A stretch of DNA of 58,990 nt from Bacteroidales bacterium UBA4243 (GCA_002396205.1 DGXB01000094.1:1-58990); one strand, 5' to 3'. Shown: positions 40,056 to 50,146, counted from the first letter of the stretch. The notes: generated by a model not told the origin, from the letters alone. Made by a program: numbers and translations.

Positions 40056-43000
40056 TTACTTCGTCTTGTCCGGCCAAGCGGGAATCGCCGGAATGTCAGG
40101 ATAATCCTTCATCTGCTCAAGGATAACCTCGATGGCCTTGTTCAGCTGGTCGTCGACGCCTTCAAACTCGTGGGCGGGGTCGTTGTCGATGACAATGTCG
40201 GGGTCAACGCCGTAGCCTTCTATGACCCAGTTGCCTTTCTCGTCGAAGGGAGCAAACTCGGGACGGGTCAGCGAGCCGCCGTCGATGAAAGGTAGGCTGC
40301 CACGGATGCCGACCACACCGCCCCACGAGCGCATTCCGATAGTCGTGCCAATCTTGTGCTTCTTGAACTGGTAGGGGAACAAGTCGCCGTCGGAAGCAGA
40401 ATATTTGTTGAACAGCAACACTTTGGGACCGAGCATCATACGGGTGGGCTTGGTCTCAGGCTCGTTGTTGCTCATCATGTCGTACATCGAAAGCTCGCGG
40501 CGCAAACGCTCCACAATCATCGGGCTGACGTTGCCGCCACCGTTGCCACGATCGTCGATGATGAGGGCTTTCTTGTCGAGCTGCGGGTAGAAATACTTGG
40601 CGAACTCGTTCAGGCCTTCCACGCCCATGTCGGGAATGTGGATGTAACCCACCTGACCGTTGGTGGCCTTGCTCACCTTCTCGACGTTGCCTTGCACCCA
40701 GTTGTAATAATACAAACCCGTTTCGTCGGCAATGGGCTTCACCACCACATCACGAGCACCGCTTTCCGAAGCCTTATTATTTAAGGTGAGCAGCACTGCC
40801 TTGTTGGCCTTGCCGATAAGGGCAGCATACATGTCCTTCATGTCCTTGGTGCTCTGTCCGTCGATGGCGATGATGTAGTCGCCTTCCTTGGCGTTCACGC
40901 CCACTTCCGTCAGCGGCGAGCGGGTCTTCTCGTTCCAGTTTTCGCCTTTCAAAATCTTGTCAATCTGGTAGTAACCCGACTTGTCGCGATGGATGCGGCA
41001 GCCCAACATACCCATCGGGATGCGTTCGGGCTTCACGCGGTCGCCGTCGCCCACATAGGCATGGCCGATGTTGATTTCGCCGATCAGCTCGCCGATGAGG
41101 TAGTTCACGTCGTTACGGTCGGCGCAATAGGGCAACAGCTTTCCATATTTCTCTTTCATCGCGGGCCAGTCCACGCCGTGCATGTTGGGCGCATAGAAGA
41201 AGTCGCGCATCTGGCGCCACGCCTCGTTGTAGATTTGCGTCCACTCGGTGCGCAAGTCGACCCATTTCTTCATATTGCTGAGGTCGATGGCTTCGTCTCC
41301 CTTGCCTTCGCCCGACTTACCGCCAGGCATCGGGCCTTTCGGCGCGTTGACCACCTTATAGCCAGCGCCTTCGCGCATCAGCATCTTGGAACCGTCGGCA
41401 GAGAGTTCGTAGCCAAAGCCTCCAACCGCCGTGACCTTCTTCGACTTGGCATCGAAGTAGTTGAGGCCGCCACCATTGCGACCTGCCGCCACGAAATACA
41501 GACCATCTTCGACACCCGTGAGGTTCCAATAACGACCCGCACTGACGGGCAACACCACTACCCTATTACTGATGCCTTCAAAGTCGATTTTCACTTCCTT
41601 GGCATCTTTCTTAGGTTCGGGTTTGTCCTCGGATTTGCCTTTGCCCCCTTTGGGACCTGTTGGCTTGCTTTTGGGTTCGTCCTTATCCTCATTCACGTTT
41701 TCAGTCTTCACCTCATCATTTTCAGTCAAAAAAGGCGAAGGCGTATCTTGCTGTAAAGTAAGCAGATAAACCTTACTCATATCGGTATAGACGTGGTTCC
41801 ATTCCAGCCAGCCGTAGGTGGGACGGAAATCGCGCTCCGAGGTGAAATACAGATACTTGCCGTTCTTGTCGAAAGCGGGCGACGAGGCGTTGTACCAGCC
41901 ATCGGTGACGACTTCGTCCTTGCCCGAAGCCACGTTGTAGATGTGGATGCGGCTCACGCTGAAGGTGCTCGGCATGGAATAGGCAATCCAGCGGCTGTCG
42001 GCTGACCAAGCGAAGTCGCCCATCTCGCCTGCCAAGCTGTGCGCCACCTCAGTGACTTTCTTCGTGGCCACTTCCACCATATTGATGCGGTTCATCTTGT
42101 CGTACCAAAGGATGCGTTTGCTGTCGGGCGACCAAGTGGGACCATATTTGTAAGTATCTGAGTTCGAGGTCAGTTGAACAGCTTCTTCCTTGCCGTCTTG
42201 GGCTTGGATGTAAAGCTCGTCCTCGCCCGTGCGGTCGCTGATGTAGGCGATGTATTTGCCGTCGGGCGACCAAGCTACGTTGCGGTCGTGGGCATTGTCG
42301 CTCTGGGTCAAGTTCCTCGTGATGCCCGACTTAACCGGCACCGTCCACACGTCGCCACGCGCACCGAAGGCCACACGTTTGCCATCAGGAGAAATCGTGC
42401 TCGTGTTGATGAACTTGCTGGCGTCCACATACTTGTCGCGCGTGGATTTGTTGTCGTTGGCCATCTGCACAGGGATGGGATAGATTTTGCCATCAGCCAA
42501 ATTATAGCGGAACAGCTGTCCACCGTTTTCATAAACGATGTCCTTATCGCCGAGCGAGGGCCACTTGATATCATAATAGGTGTAGTCGGTCACCTTGGTG
42601 GTTTGCTTGGTACTGCGGTCGTAACAAAACAGGTTCATCGTGCGGTCGCGGTCGGAGCAGAAATAGACCTTGTTGCCAACCCACATCGGGAAGATGTCCT
42701 GCGCGTTGTTGCTGGTGATGTTTTCGATTTTTTTAGACTTGAAGTCGTAAATCCAAACGTCGTCGGCCATGCCGCCACGATAGTATTTCCACGTGCGGAA
42801 CTCGCGCATCACGCGGTTGTAAGCAATCTGCTTCCCGTCGGGAGAATACGAGATCCAGCCGCCTTCGGGCAGGGGCAGTTGCTCGGCCAAGCCGCCGTTG
42901 ATATTGGCAACGAAAAGCTGGCCCACGAAGTCGTCCCAACTCTCTTTGCGCGAGCGGAATACAATGTTTTCGTTGTCCTTCCACGCCATCACGATGTTGT

Positions 43001-43364
43001 TCGGCCCCATGCGGTCGCTGATGTCGTCGCGGCCAAGGGTGGGCGTGTAGGTGAGACGTGTAGGCGTGCCACACTCGGGGTAAGGCATCACGTAGACCTC
43101 GGTGTTGCCGTCATATTGCGCGGTAAAGGCAAGGTGTTTGCCATCGGGCGAGAAACGCGCGAACATTTCATAGCCCATAGGGTCGTTGGTGAGCTTGTGG
43201 GCGATACCGCCTTTGATGTCGACGGAATAAAGGTCGCCGCCATAAGTGAAGACCACGTCGTTGCCGTGAATGGTTGGGAAACGCAGCATTTTGGCTTCCT
43301 CTTGGGCGGTCAACGAGAATGCGCCCATCAGCAGGATTGAAAGGAATAAAGATTTGATTTTCAT
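40056..43364 (-). CDS. Tricorn-like S41 family peptidase
   Basis: A 1102-residue protein with a signal peptide (about 1-20). It has two sets of WD40-like PD40 propeller blades (FSPDGKHLAFTAQYDGN, YSPDGKQIAYN, WSPDGKYIAYISDRTGE, WSADSRWIAY), a charged linker with a KP-rich stretch near 555-595, a tricorn core domain, a PDZ region near 815-910 (VGVNAKEGDYIIAIDG), and the S41 catalytic domain with DDRGNGGGNVSP and FNKYSASDGDLFPYQF, where the second Ser is the likely nucleophile. Tricorn homologues degrade oligopeptides. The signal peptide places it in the periplasm. Confidence 0.93.
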   Translation of the reverse strand: MKIKSLFLSILLMGAFSLTAQEEAKMLRFPTIHGNDVVFTYGGDLYSVDIKGGIAHKLTNDPMGYEMFARFSPDGKHLAFTAQYDGNTEVYVMPYPECGTPTRLTYTPTLGRDDISDRMGPNNIVMAWKDNENIVFRSRKESWDDFVGQLFVANINGGLAEQLPLPEGGWISYSPDGKQIAYNRVMREFRTWKYYRGGMADDVWIYDFKSKKIENITSNNAQDIFPMWVGNKVYFCSDRDRTMNLFCYDRSTKQTTKVTDYTYYDIKWPSLGDKDIVYENGGQLFRYNLADGKIYPIPVQMANDNKSTRDKYVDASKFINTSTISPDGKRVAFGARGDVWTVPVKSGITRNLTQSDNAHDRNVAWSPDGKYIAYISDRTGEDELYIQAQDGKEEAVQLTSNSDTYKYGPTWSPDSKRILWYDKMNRINMVEVATKKVTEVAHSLAGEMGDFAWSADSRWIAYSMPSTFSVSRIHIYNVASGKDEVVTDGWYNASSPAFDKNGKYLYFTSERDFRPTYGWLEWNHVYTDMSKVYLLTLQQDTPSPFLTENDEVKTENVNEDKDEPKSKPTGPKGGKGKSEDKPEPKKDAKEVKIDFEGISNRVVVLPVSAGRYWNLTGVEDGLYFVAAGRNGGGLNYFDAKSKKVTAVGGFGYELSADGSKMLMREGAGYKVVNAPKGPMPGGKSGEGKGDEAIDLSNMKKWVDLRTEWTQIYNEAWRQMRDFFYAPNMHGVDWPAMKEKYGKLLPYCADRNDVNYLIGELIGEINIGHAYVGDGDRVKPERIPMGMLGCRIHRDKSGYYQIDKILKGENWNEKTRSPLTEVGVNAKEGDYIIAIDGQSTKDMKDMYAALIGKANKAVLLTLNNKASESGARDVVVKPIADETGLYYYNWVQGNVEKVSKATNGQVGYIHIPDMGVEGLNEFAKYFYPQLDKKALIIDDRGNGGGNVSPMIVERLRRELSMYDMMSNNEPETKPTRMMLGPKVLLFNKYSASDGDLFPYQFKKHKIGTTIGMRSWGGVVGIRGSLPFIDGGSLTRPEFAPFDEKGNWVIEGYGVDPDIVIDNDPAHEFEGVDDQLNKAIEVILEQMKDYPDIPAIPAWPDKTK

Positions 43365-43400
43365 ATAATTAATAATTAATTAAAACCCAATAACAGGGAA

Positions 43401-43408
43401 CAAAGGTA
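43401..43408 (-). promoter_or_regulatory. Promoter -7 box of the tricorn gene
   Basis: TACCTTTG on the minus strand, 37 bases before the start. Confidence 0.6.
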
Positions 43409-43528
43409 AAAAGATTTCGGAAATACTACCAAGTAAGACTGAGATTATTCACATTTCGTGAACAGAGAATGTTGTAATGATTTCACATTGAACCGTAAAG
43501 TTTGATGGTTTTTTACTATTTTTGCAGT

Positions 43529-45310
43529 GTGAAAAAAAGCCTGTTCCATATTGTAATACTTTGGTGGACATTGTTTGCCGCTTCATGCGTGAACACTGGT
43601 GGAAAGGATGCGTGGAACGCGCCTCCCGAATATGTCGCCATCGACAGCCTGATGTGGCAGCATCCCGACAGCGCTTTGACTTGTCTTGAAAAGTTTGACA
43701 GCATTGGTTATGGAACGGTTGGAGTACCCAACAAACATTATCTTGACCTTTTGCATTCGGAAGCCATATTCAAGGTGCGTGATGAGTTGGTTTTGGCCGA
43801 AGAAGTTGAAAAAGCCGCTGTATATTTCGATAGCATGGCCATGGCACATCCACAAGCCGACAATTTGGTTTTCCTTTCTGCTCGCGCCCATTACATGAGC
43901 GGCATCAGTTTGAACAAAGAAATCATAGCCCATAATGACCCTCTTATTTTGAAGGCTCTGCAAGAGCATTATAAGGCATTAGAAATCATGGAGAGCCATT
44001 TCTCGGCCAAACAAGCGAACAGGCATCAATTGGAATTCATGTCGAACGTCTCAAGCAGAATTGCTGGCATATATTCCATGCTTTTTATCCACAAACCAAC
44101 GGTATACTTCACGAAAAAATCGCTTGAAATCAACCGCAGCATGGCACCTCCTCCGCCCTCATCCATAGCCAGAAACCTCTTTTTCTTGGGCTATGAATTC
44201 GACAAAACCGAACAATATGACAGTGCCCTGTATTATTATGACCAAGCCATAGAGCTGATTCCCGACACCAGCGAACTGAATTTCCAAGTAATCAATTTAC
44301 GACGCACCATCAACGCATACAAGCTGACCCTCGATGGGGAAACGGCTATCGAGCAATTGAAACGCAGCTTGTCTTCTTGCCCGAGAATACTGACATCAAA
44401 TGTGTTGTCGACCATAGGCTGGGTTTATTTCGAAGAAAAGCAATACGACTCCGCTTTGGCTTATTTGCGACCCGTGTTTGACAATTCGACTGATGAGAAG
44501 CAGCAAATGCAAACAGCGCAAACGCTCTCTCAAATCTATGAAACCTTGGGCGATAGTGCAAACATGAACAAGTATTCGCGATTTTTCACCCAAAATGTGA
44601 CGTTGGAGCAAGAGACGCTGCCACAAAAGGTTGAATATGAGCGTCTTTTCAACGATTATATCCAGCGACGAGAGGAACTAATCGCTCAACAAGAAAAACA
44701 GAAGACCATAAGAACAACCCTCGCTGTGGTGTTGCCAATGGCTGTTGTGGCAATCGTCCTCAGCATTGTCGCGATGAAACGCAGAGGGAAAAAACAGATG
44801 GAGCAGGAACGCTACGCTCACCGTATGGAGCAGACCGCGATGTCGGGACGACTGAAGCGAAGCAACCAAGAGCTACGGGAGCTGAAAGACCAATTGCTAC
44901 GACAGAACGACACGGCATCGAAGCCCGACACGCAGGCAGCGAGTTTTGCCGAGGAGCCGATTTGCCGCTTGATTATGGAAAGGGTGAACGAAGGGCAGTT
45001 CAAGTCGCAGATGGACTGCACCATTTATAAGGACTATGCTTTGGGCAAGGAGCAGGTGATGGCTTTGCGCGAGGCTGCCGACCGCCACTTCAACCAGTTT
45101 ACCGTCCGTTTGGCCAAAGCCTATCCTAACCTTACCAAGGGCGACCTTGACTATTGCTGCCTGTATCTGCTCGGCCTTTCGGATGCCGATGTTTCGGCCT
45201 TGATGCAGAAAGCCTATCCCACTGTGTCGCATCGTGCCAGAAAGATGAAGGCAATTTTTGAAAACGAGGCTCCTCTGCATACAACACTTCTTGATTTTGC
45301 CAAAGAATAA
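43529..45310 (+). CDS. TPR lipoprotein with a membrane segment and regulator-like C-terminus
   Basis: A protein of about 593 residues. The N-terminus has a lipoprotein signal (LFAASC), then TPR-like helix pairs (about 150-370) and a transmembrane segment (TTLAVVLPMAVVAIVLSIVA, about 390-410). A coiled-coil segment precedes a C-terminal helix-turn-helix-like region (KGDLDYCCLYLLGLSDADVS, then YPTVSHRARKMKAIF) similar in shape to GerE/LuxR domains. This layout occurs in Bacteroidales TPR regulators that pass a signal across the inner membrane. A promoter box (TATTTTTG at 43517-43524) ends 4 bases before the GTG start, which leaves almost no leader; an upstream ATG at 43505 lies before the box. 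Confidence 0.72.
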   Translation: MKKSLFHIVILWWTLFAASCVNTGGKDAWNAPPEYVAIDSLMWQHPDSALTCLEKFDSIGYGTVGVPNKHYLDLLHSEAIFKVRDELVLAEEVEKAAVYFDSMAMAHPQADNLVFLSARAHYMSGISLNKEIIAHNDPLILKALQEHYKALEIMESHFSAKQANRHQLEFMSNVSSRIAGIYSMLFIHKPTVYFTKKSLEINRSMAPPPPSSIARNLFFLGYEFDKTEQYDSALYYYDQAIELIPDTSELNFQVINLRRTINAYKLTLDGETAIEQLKRSLSSCPRILTSNVLSTIGWVYFEEKQYDSALAYLRPVFDNSTDEKQQMQTAQTLSQIYETLGDSANMNKYSRFFTQNVTLEQETLPQKVEYERLFNDYIQRREELIAQQEKQKTIRTTLAVVLPMAVVAIVLSIVAMKRRGKKQMEQERYAHRMEQTAMSGRLKRSNQELRELKDQLLRQNDTASKPDTQAASFAEEPICRLIMERVNEGQFKSQMDCTIYKDYALGKEQVMALREAADRHFNQFTVRLAKAYPNLTKGDLDYCCLYLLGLSDADVSALMQKAYPTVSHRARKMKAIFENEAPLHTTLLDFAKE

Positions 45311-45367
45311 AATGTTAAAAATCAAGATATTGCACAAAAACTGATACAAATTGATACATCGTTTTTC

Positions 45368-45398
45368 TTGACAAGTTTATTAAGTGAGCCTACTTTTG
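45368..45398 (+). promoter_or_regulatory. Promoter of the first BspA-like gene
   Basis: TTGAC at 45368-45372 and TACTTTTG at 45391-45398, spaced by 18 bases. Confidence 0.6.
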
Positions 45399-45415
45399 CG
45401 TCAAAAATCAAACAC

Positions 45416-45513
45416 AAAAGTATTCACCATTAAAATTTCAAAACGATGAAAAAATTATTCGTAACCTTAATGATTGTAGTCGGCTTCGCGATGCAAGCCT
45501 TGGCCTACGACTT
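45416..45513 (+). repeat. 98-base leader/signal repeat of the tandem BspA-like genes, copy 1
   Basis: Matches 46850-46947 with two differences; it covers 30 bases of leader plus the codons of the signal peptide. A second pair of 120-base near-identical stretches, 46733-46852 and 48335-48454, covers the C-terminal sorting tail. Confidence 0.92.
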
Positions 45514-46867
45514 TGAAGTGGATGGCATTTACTACTGGATTAATGACTACACAGAAGGCCCTGAAGTTAGGGTTGGGCACTGCTCACAACCCGGTTGGGG
45601 CTGCTATTCCGGCGATGTGGTCATCCCCGAAACGGTGACCTACGACGGCATCACCTACACGGTGACGCAAATCGGCTTTTGGGCCTTCAAGGACTGCACG
45701 GAACTGACCTCCATCTCCTTCCCCAGCACGCTGACTTTCATTGGTGAACGGGCGTTTGAGGGATGCACCTCGTTGTATGACATCCACATTCCCAGCACAG
45801 TGACCCGTGTCAATGCTAAGGCCTTCGTCAATACGGGATGGTACAACCTCCAACCCAACGGCTGGATGCTCTATTTGGACGGCTGGTGCTTGGGTTTCAA
45901 AGAGAAGATGCCTTTGGTGGATTTGGTCATCGACGAAGGAACCATAAAAGTGGCCGATGCCGCGTTTTATGAATACGAAACGCTTGTTTCGGTCACGCTG
46001 CCCAATTCATTGGTTTCGTTGGGAAATCATTCGTTCGCGTTTTGTCCCGAGTTGAGGCATGTCGATTTCGGCGAATCCATCGTAGAAATCGGAAGAGATG
46101 CTTTTTACGGTTGTACCCGTCTCGAGGATTTCACGCTTCCCGAAACGACCACCAAGATTGGAGATTGGGCGTTTTCCTCTTGCCACGGTCTGTGCCGCTT
46201 GGACCTTCCCAATTCCATCACCACAATAGGCGAATATGCGTTTCACGGATGTAGCAATCTCGCCATCGTCAGCCTTCCTGAAGCCTTGACGGAGATTGCA
46301 GAGGGATTGTTTGACCAAGCGGGTTTGAAGTCCATCACTATTCCCGATGGCGTAACAACCATTGGAGACTTGGCCTTCTACGTATGTGAGGGCCTGAAAA
46401 AAGCCGTCATCCCCGCCACGGTCACGGAAATTGGAGACCACGCCTTTGTATGCCCGATGGACACGGTGTGGTGCTTGGGCGAAACGCCAGCCTCTTTGTA
46501 TAACTTTACTTCTTTCGAAGTGCCAAGCAGCTGTTGCCTCATCGTTCCATGCGGAAGTGCTGATACCTACATGAACTCGGACTGGGGTGAGGTATTCAGC
46601 AACATCGTCGCGGACTGTGACGGCGTAGACGAAACCGCCGAAACAATAAGTGTGTTTCCCAATCCTACGCAACAATTTGTGCATGTTGAAGGCATCGATG
46701 TCAAAGAGATACAATGTTACAACGCTCTTGGCCAGTTGGTGAAGACGCTGCGGGAGACAAACGAGGTAGACTTGAGCGGATTAGTGAAAGGAATGTATTT
46801 ATTACGCATCACGGATTCCAAGGGCGGAAGCCACATAGTACGTGTTGCGAAAAGTATTCACCATTAA
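45446..46867 (+). CDS. BspA-like leucine-rich-repeat surface protein 1
   Basis: A 473-residue protein with signal peptide MKKLFVTLMIVVGFAMQALA, many LRR_5/BspA-type units (pattern I-P-x-S-V-T-x-I-G-x-x-A-F-x-x-C-x-x-L, for example IGDWAFSSCHGLCRLDLPNS) and a type IX secretion tail (VFPNPTQQFVHVEG, RETNEVDLSGLVKGMYLLRI). BspA-like proteins bind host or microbial surfaces. Its last residues (VAKSIHH) come from the leader of the second gene: the stop codon lies in the duplicated leader, so the end was remade in a tandem duplication. The natural ending is probably VAKE, as in the second gene. Confidence 0.9.
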   Translation: MKKLFVTLMIVVGFAMQALAYDFEVDGIYYWINDYTEGPEVRVGHCSQPGWGCYSGDVVIPETVTYDGITYTVTQIGFWAFKDCTELTSISFPSTLTFIGERAFEGCTSLYDIHIPSTVTRVNAKAFVNTGWYNLQPNGWMLYLDGWCLGFKEKMPLVDLVIDEGTIKVADAAFYEYETLVSVTLPNSLVSLGNHSFAFCPELRHVDFGESIVEIGRDAFYGCTRLEDFTLPETTTKIGDWAFSSCHGLCRLDLPNSITTIGEYAFHGCSNLAIVSLPEALTEIAEGLFDQAGLKSITIPDGVTTIGDLAFYVCEGLKKAVIPATVTEIGDHAFVCPMDTVWCLGETPASLYNFTSFEVPSSCCLIVPCGSADTYMNSDWGEVFSNIVADCDGVDETAETISVFPNPTQQFVHVEGIDVKEIQCYNALGQLVKTLRETNEVDLSGLVKGMYLLRITDSKGGSHIVRVAKSIHH

Positions 46868-46947
46868 AATTTCAAAACGATGAAAAAATTATTCGTAACC
46901 TTAATGATTGTAGTTGGCTTCGCGATGCAAGCCTTGGCCTATGACTT
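46850..46947 (+). repeat. 98-base leader/signal repeat, copy 2
   Basis: The copy starts inside the last codons of the first BspA-like gene and includes leader and signal peptide codons of the second. It marks the duplication junction. Confidence 0.92.
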
Positions 46948-48460
46948 CCAAGTAGGAAACCTGCTCTACACGATTATTAGCACCGACCCGCCACAGGTGA
47001 GCGTTGACGGACACATCGACGGGCAAGCCGCCCAAGGCGAACTTGTCATACCTGGAACCGTGACTTATGATGGAACGACTTATAGTGTGACCGAAATCAA
47101 GGAAGGTGCGTTTTATTTCTACACAGGGCTTGAACACCTGACCATAGGAGACGGCGTTGAAATCATTGGCAGATCTGCTTTTGAAAGATGCTCCGGTCTG
47201 ACTGGCGACCTCGTCATCCCAAAATCAGTAAACGCAATCAGACTCAATGCGTTTTATCTTTGCTCGGGTCTAGAAAGTTTGACCATTGAAGAAGGCGTTG
47301 AATTCATCGGCAAGTCTGCCTTTAACGGATGCACAGGCCTGACGGGTGACCTTGTTATCCCTAATACGGTGTATGAAATCGGAATTGATGCGTTTTATGA
47401 TTGCCACGGGTTTGACGGGAACCTCGTTCTTCCTGACAATCTTGCTGTTATCAGCACACATGCCTTTTACAACTGCCATGGCTTTACAGGCAATCTCATT
47501 ATACCAGAGTCGGTTGTCATGATAAATTGGGGTGCCTTTGAAGGTTGTAGTGGCTTTAGTGGTGATTTGGTGATACCCAATTCGGTGGAAGACATTGGCC
47601 CTCTGGCTTTCTCAGGTTGCAGCGGTTTTGACGGAAAACTGACCATCGGCAATTCCGTCAGAGTAATCGAAGGGCATGCTTTCGAATTCTGTACCGGCTT
47701 TTATGGAGATTTGGTCATTCCTAATTCCGTTGAAGAAATCCAAATGGCCGCCTTTGAGAATTGCACTGGCTTTGACGGTTGCCTTAAACTCTCATCAAAT
47801 CTCGCCACAATAGGACGATCTGTATTTAGGGGTTGCAACGGATTTATTGGAGACCTTGTCATTCCAAACAGCGTGACGGCGATGGGATGGAGTGCTTTCA
47901 TGGATTGCAGCGGCTTCACAGGCAATTTGGAAATATCCGACAACATCGAAGAGATTGAAGAAGCTACTTTCTGTGGCTGTAATTTCACAAGCCTTGTGAT
48001 AGGGAGTTCTGTCAGCAAAATTTATAGCTGGGCGTTTAAAGATAATCCTTTGCAGTCGATGACAATTAAAGCGGAAACGCCACCTGTCTTCATCAATGCC
48101 GATATTCCTGCTTTTGAGAATGTTCCAAAAAACATTCCTGTCATTGTTCCCTGCGGCACCTTGGAGGCGTATCGCAACGCTGAGGGTTGGAACGAGTTTA
48201 CCGATATCACCGAGGACTGTGTTGGGATAAACGAAACTGCCGAAACAATAAACGTGTTTCCCAATCCTGCACATAGTTTTGTGCATATTGAGGGTATTAA
48301 TGCCAGTGAAATACAATGCTACAATGAACTTGGGCAGTTGGTGAAAACGCTGCGGGAGACAAACGAGGTAGACTTGAGCGGATTAGTGAAAGGAATGTAT
48401 TTATTACGCATCACGGATTCCAAGGGCGGAAGCCACATAGTATGTGTTGCGAAAGAATAA
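46880..48460 (+). CDS. BspA-like leucine-rich-repeat surface protein 2
   Basis: A 526-residue protein with the same signal peptide and sorting tail as its upstream neighbour but a different LRR region of about 16 units, built on GDLVIPNSV, IGRSAF, C-S/T-G-F-x-G. The units alternate in wording from those of the first gene, so the centre has diverged or been exchanged while the ends stayed nearly identical. It has no promoter of its own other than that carried by the duplicated leader, and probably relies on read-through from the first gene. Surface adhesion is expected. Confidence 0.9.
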   Translation: MKKLFVTLMIVVGFAMQALAYDFQVGNLLYTIISTDPPQVSVDGHIDGQAAQGELVIPGTVTYDGTTYSVTEIKEGAFYFYTGLEHLTIGDGVEIIGRSAFERCSGLTGDLVIPKSVNAIRLNAFYLCSGLESLTIEEGVEFIGKSAFNGCTGLTGDLVIPNTVYEIGIDAFYDCHGFDGNLVLPDNLAVISTHAFYNCHGFTGNLIIPESVVMINWGAFEGCSGFSGDLVIPNSVEDIGPLAFSGCSGFDGKLTIGNSVRVIEGHAFEFCTGFYGDLVIPNSVEEIQMAAFENCTGFDGCLKLSSNLATIGRSVFRGCNGFIGDLVIPNSVTAMGWSAFMDCSGFTGNLEISDNIEEIEEATFCGCNFTSLVIGSSVSKIYSWAFKDNPLQSMTIKAETPPVFINADIPAFENVPKNIPVIVPCGTLEAYRNAEGWNEFTDITEDCVGINETAETINVFPNPAHSFVHIEGINASEIQCYNELGQLVKTLRETNEVDLSGLVKGMYLLRITDSKGGSHIVCVAKE

Positions 48461-48563
48461 CAGGAACCTCAACAAATCTCATAATATATTGAAAACCAAT
48501 AATATATTTAGAAAACAAGAGCGATTTGAGCAATAAAACAACATTTATCATAGAATTGGTGTT

Positions 48564-50123
48564 TTATGGTTGAGATTTCAACAATTTCAGCAGTTCCTTG
48601 CCTTTTTCCGTTAAGTAATACCTCTGCCTTGGGTGGCGGGGTTTGTCGGGATAGAGCATTGCGACGTAGCCTTGCTGAATGGCAGGTACGAGGTATGACT
48701 TCGAGAAATATCTGATATTGCCTAAATTCAATAGTTGCATAAGTTCATCTCTTTGATAATAACCATCTCCAATACCGATAATCAATGTTTCAACTTGGGT
48801 GGTAGCTTGGGTGGTAGCTTGGGTGGTAGCTTGGGTGGTAGCTTGGGTGGTAGCTTTGTCAGTTAGAATATCAACAGATTGATTATCAGCCATATTAACT
48901 TGTGTGGTAACTTGTGCAGCAGCTTGCCTAATCTCTTGCCTAATCTCCTCAGGCAAACGGTAGAAGTTCACCCGAACACCAACTTCCATGTCAATGTACT
49001 CTGGCTCACGCAAACCGTAACTTTTCACCATTTCCACCACTCTAGGAATGCCGCTCCCAAAATGCTCAAACAGGCGCATATACAGGAAGACATTGGCCAA
49101 AGCCTCATTGCGCACAATGGAATAGCCTTGCTTCATCCGTTCGACAGTCAGGCCTGGCGGCAAACCACCTGGAGAAGTGATTTCCACCCTGTCATCAAAA
49201 ACAATCACTTGAATGTGTGACGGTTGCAAGTAGCTCCGATGGACTATGGCATTGACCAACGTCTCACGAATGGCCTGCTCAGGAATCTCAAAAGCATCCT
49301 CACGATAAAGCCCGTCAATCCGTGCGCCCAAATTGATTTTCGCCAACACATACTTGTAGGCTTCTTCCAACTGCTCGTAAACAGGTCCTTCAAACTCGCG
49401 TCGGTCCACAAAAACCGTTCTTGTATTTCCCTTAAAAACAGCACATTGCACCTTAGTGGGCAAGGCTGCATTACCCGTGAGCAAAGCAAACGCATTGGTC
49501 GGGAGAAGTTTGCCGCCTTTCTCCACCAATACGCCCCACGAAACCAAGTTGTTCTTGGTCACGTCCTTCACTCTTCGTTGTTCTTCTTCGCTCCGGCAAT
49601 GTGCCTTCGCTACCGTGCTCAGCTTGCGACACAAGGCTTCAATCTCGTCTTCCGTCACCTCCAAGCCAACGCACACCGTCTGGTCGAAACTGCGATTCGC
49701 GCCTTCAAACATCAACTCGCGAATGATATACGAATCGGCTGGGCGCGTCGTGCCCGACACCCGGACAAAAACGCCTTTCTCCAAGCCCAACGACTTCACA
49801 TAATAAGGCCGATTGCGCTGGGCTTCCACCTCAACGATGATAACCGTCTTGTCCTCAATGGTTTTCAGTGCCACATTAGGCATAATGGCTGGCTCGCAGC
49901 TGTCGGCAATGGCCGTCGTGATGGCATCCACCGTCTTGAAGATGGTTTCGTTGTCCATTCCGACCACCTCTCGCGTCTCATCATCGATGCCAAACACTAT
50001 CCGTCCGCCGCTTCCATTGGCAAACGCGACCACACTCTTCACATACTTGATGCTCTTTTCGGGCACTTCCCGCTTATACTCGATATTAAGGTTCTCACCA
50101 CTCAACAATTCTTCATCTCTCAT
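48564..50123 (-). CDS. AlbA_2/HATPase_c_4 family ATP-binding protein
   Basis: A 519-residue intact member. AlbA_2 domain at about 8-130 (LNIEYKREVPEKSIKYVKSVVA, FANGSGG, FGIDD), the HATPase_c_4 region at about 270-390 (ETLVNAIVHRSYLQ and SPGGLPPGL), then GSGIPRVVEMVKSYGL, a linker with ATTQ repeated five times, and a winged-helix tail ending HPRQRYYLTEKGKELLKLL. Such proteins are thought to bind nucleic acid and regulate; their function is poorly known. It matches the truncated gene at the window start. Confidence 0.88.
   Translation of the reverse strand: MRDEELLSGENLNIEYKREVPEKSIKYVKSVVAFANGSGGRIVFGIDDETREVVGMDNETIFKTVDAITTAIADSCEPAIMPNVALKTIEDKTVIIVEVEAQRNRPYYVKSLGLEKGVFVRVSGTTRPADSYIIRELMFEGANRSFDQTVCVGLEVTEDEIEALCRKLSTVAKAHCRSEEEQRRVKDVTKNNLVSWGVLVEKGGKLLPTNAFALLTGNAALPTKVQCAVFKGNTRTVFVDRREFEGPVYEQLEEAYKYVLAKINLGARIDGLYREDAFEIPEQAIRETLVNAIVHRSYLQPSHIQVIVFDDRVEITSPGGLPPGLTVERMKQGYSIVRNEALANVFLYMRLFEHFGSGIPRVVEMVKSYGLREPEYIDMEVGVRVNFYRLPEEIRQEIRQAAAQVTTQVNMADNQSVDILTDKATTQATTQATTQATTQATTQVETLIIGIGDGYYQRDELMQLLNLGNIRYFSKSYLVPAIQQGYVAMLYPDKPRHPRQRYYLTEKGKELLKLLKSQP
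48793..48852 (-). repeat. Five 12-base tandem units in the AlbA_2-type gene
   Basis: The unit GCTTGGGTGGTA occurs five times (first copy ACTTGGGTGGTA) and encodes ATTQ per unit. The number of units could vary without breaking the frame. Confidence 0.92.
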
Positions 50124-50146
50124 ATCATTTCTGTTTTTCCATCGGG

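Noticed and set aside
40989..43340. Long open frames opposite the tricorn protease gene
   Set aside because: Codon-bias shadows; no start context or motif.
48793..48852. CRISPR-like array
   Set aside because: Five contiguous 12-base units with no spacers, in frame in a protein gene.
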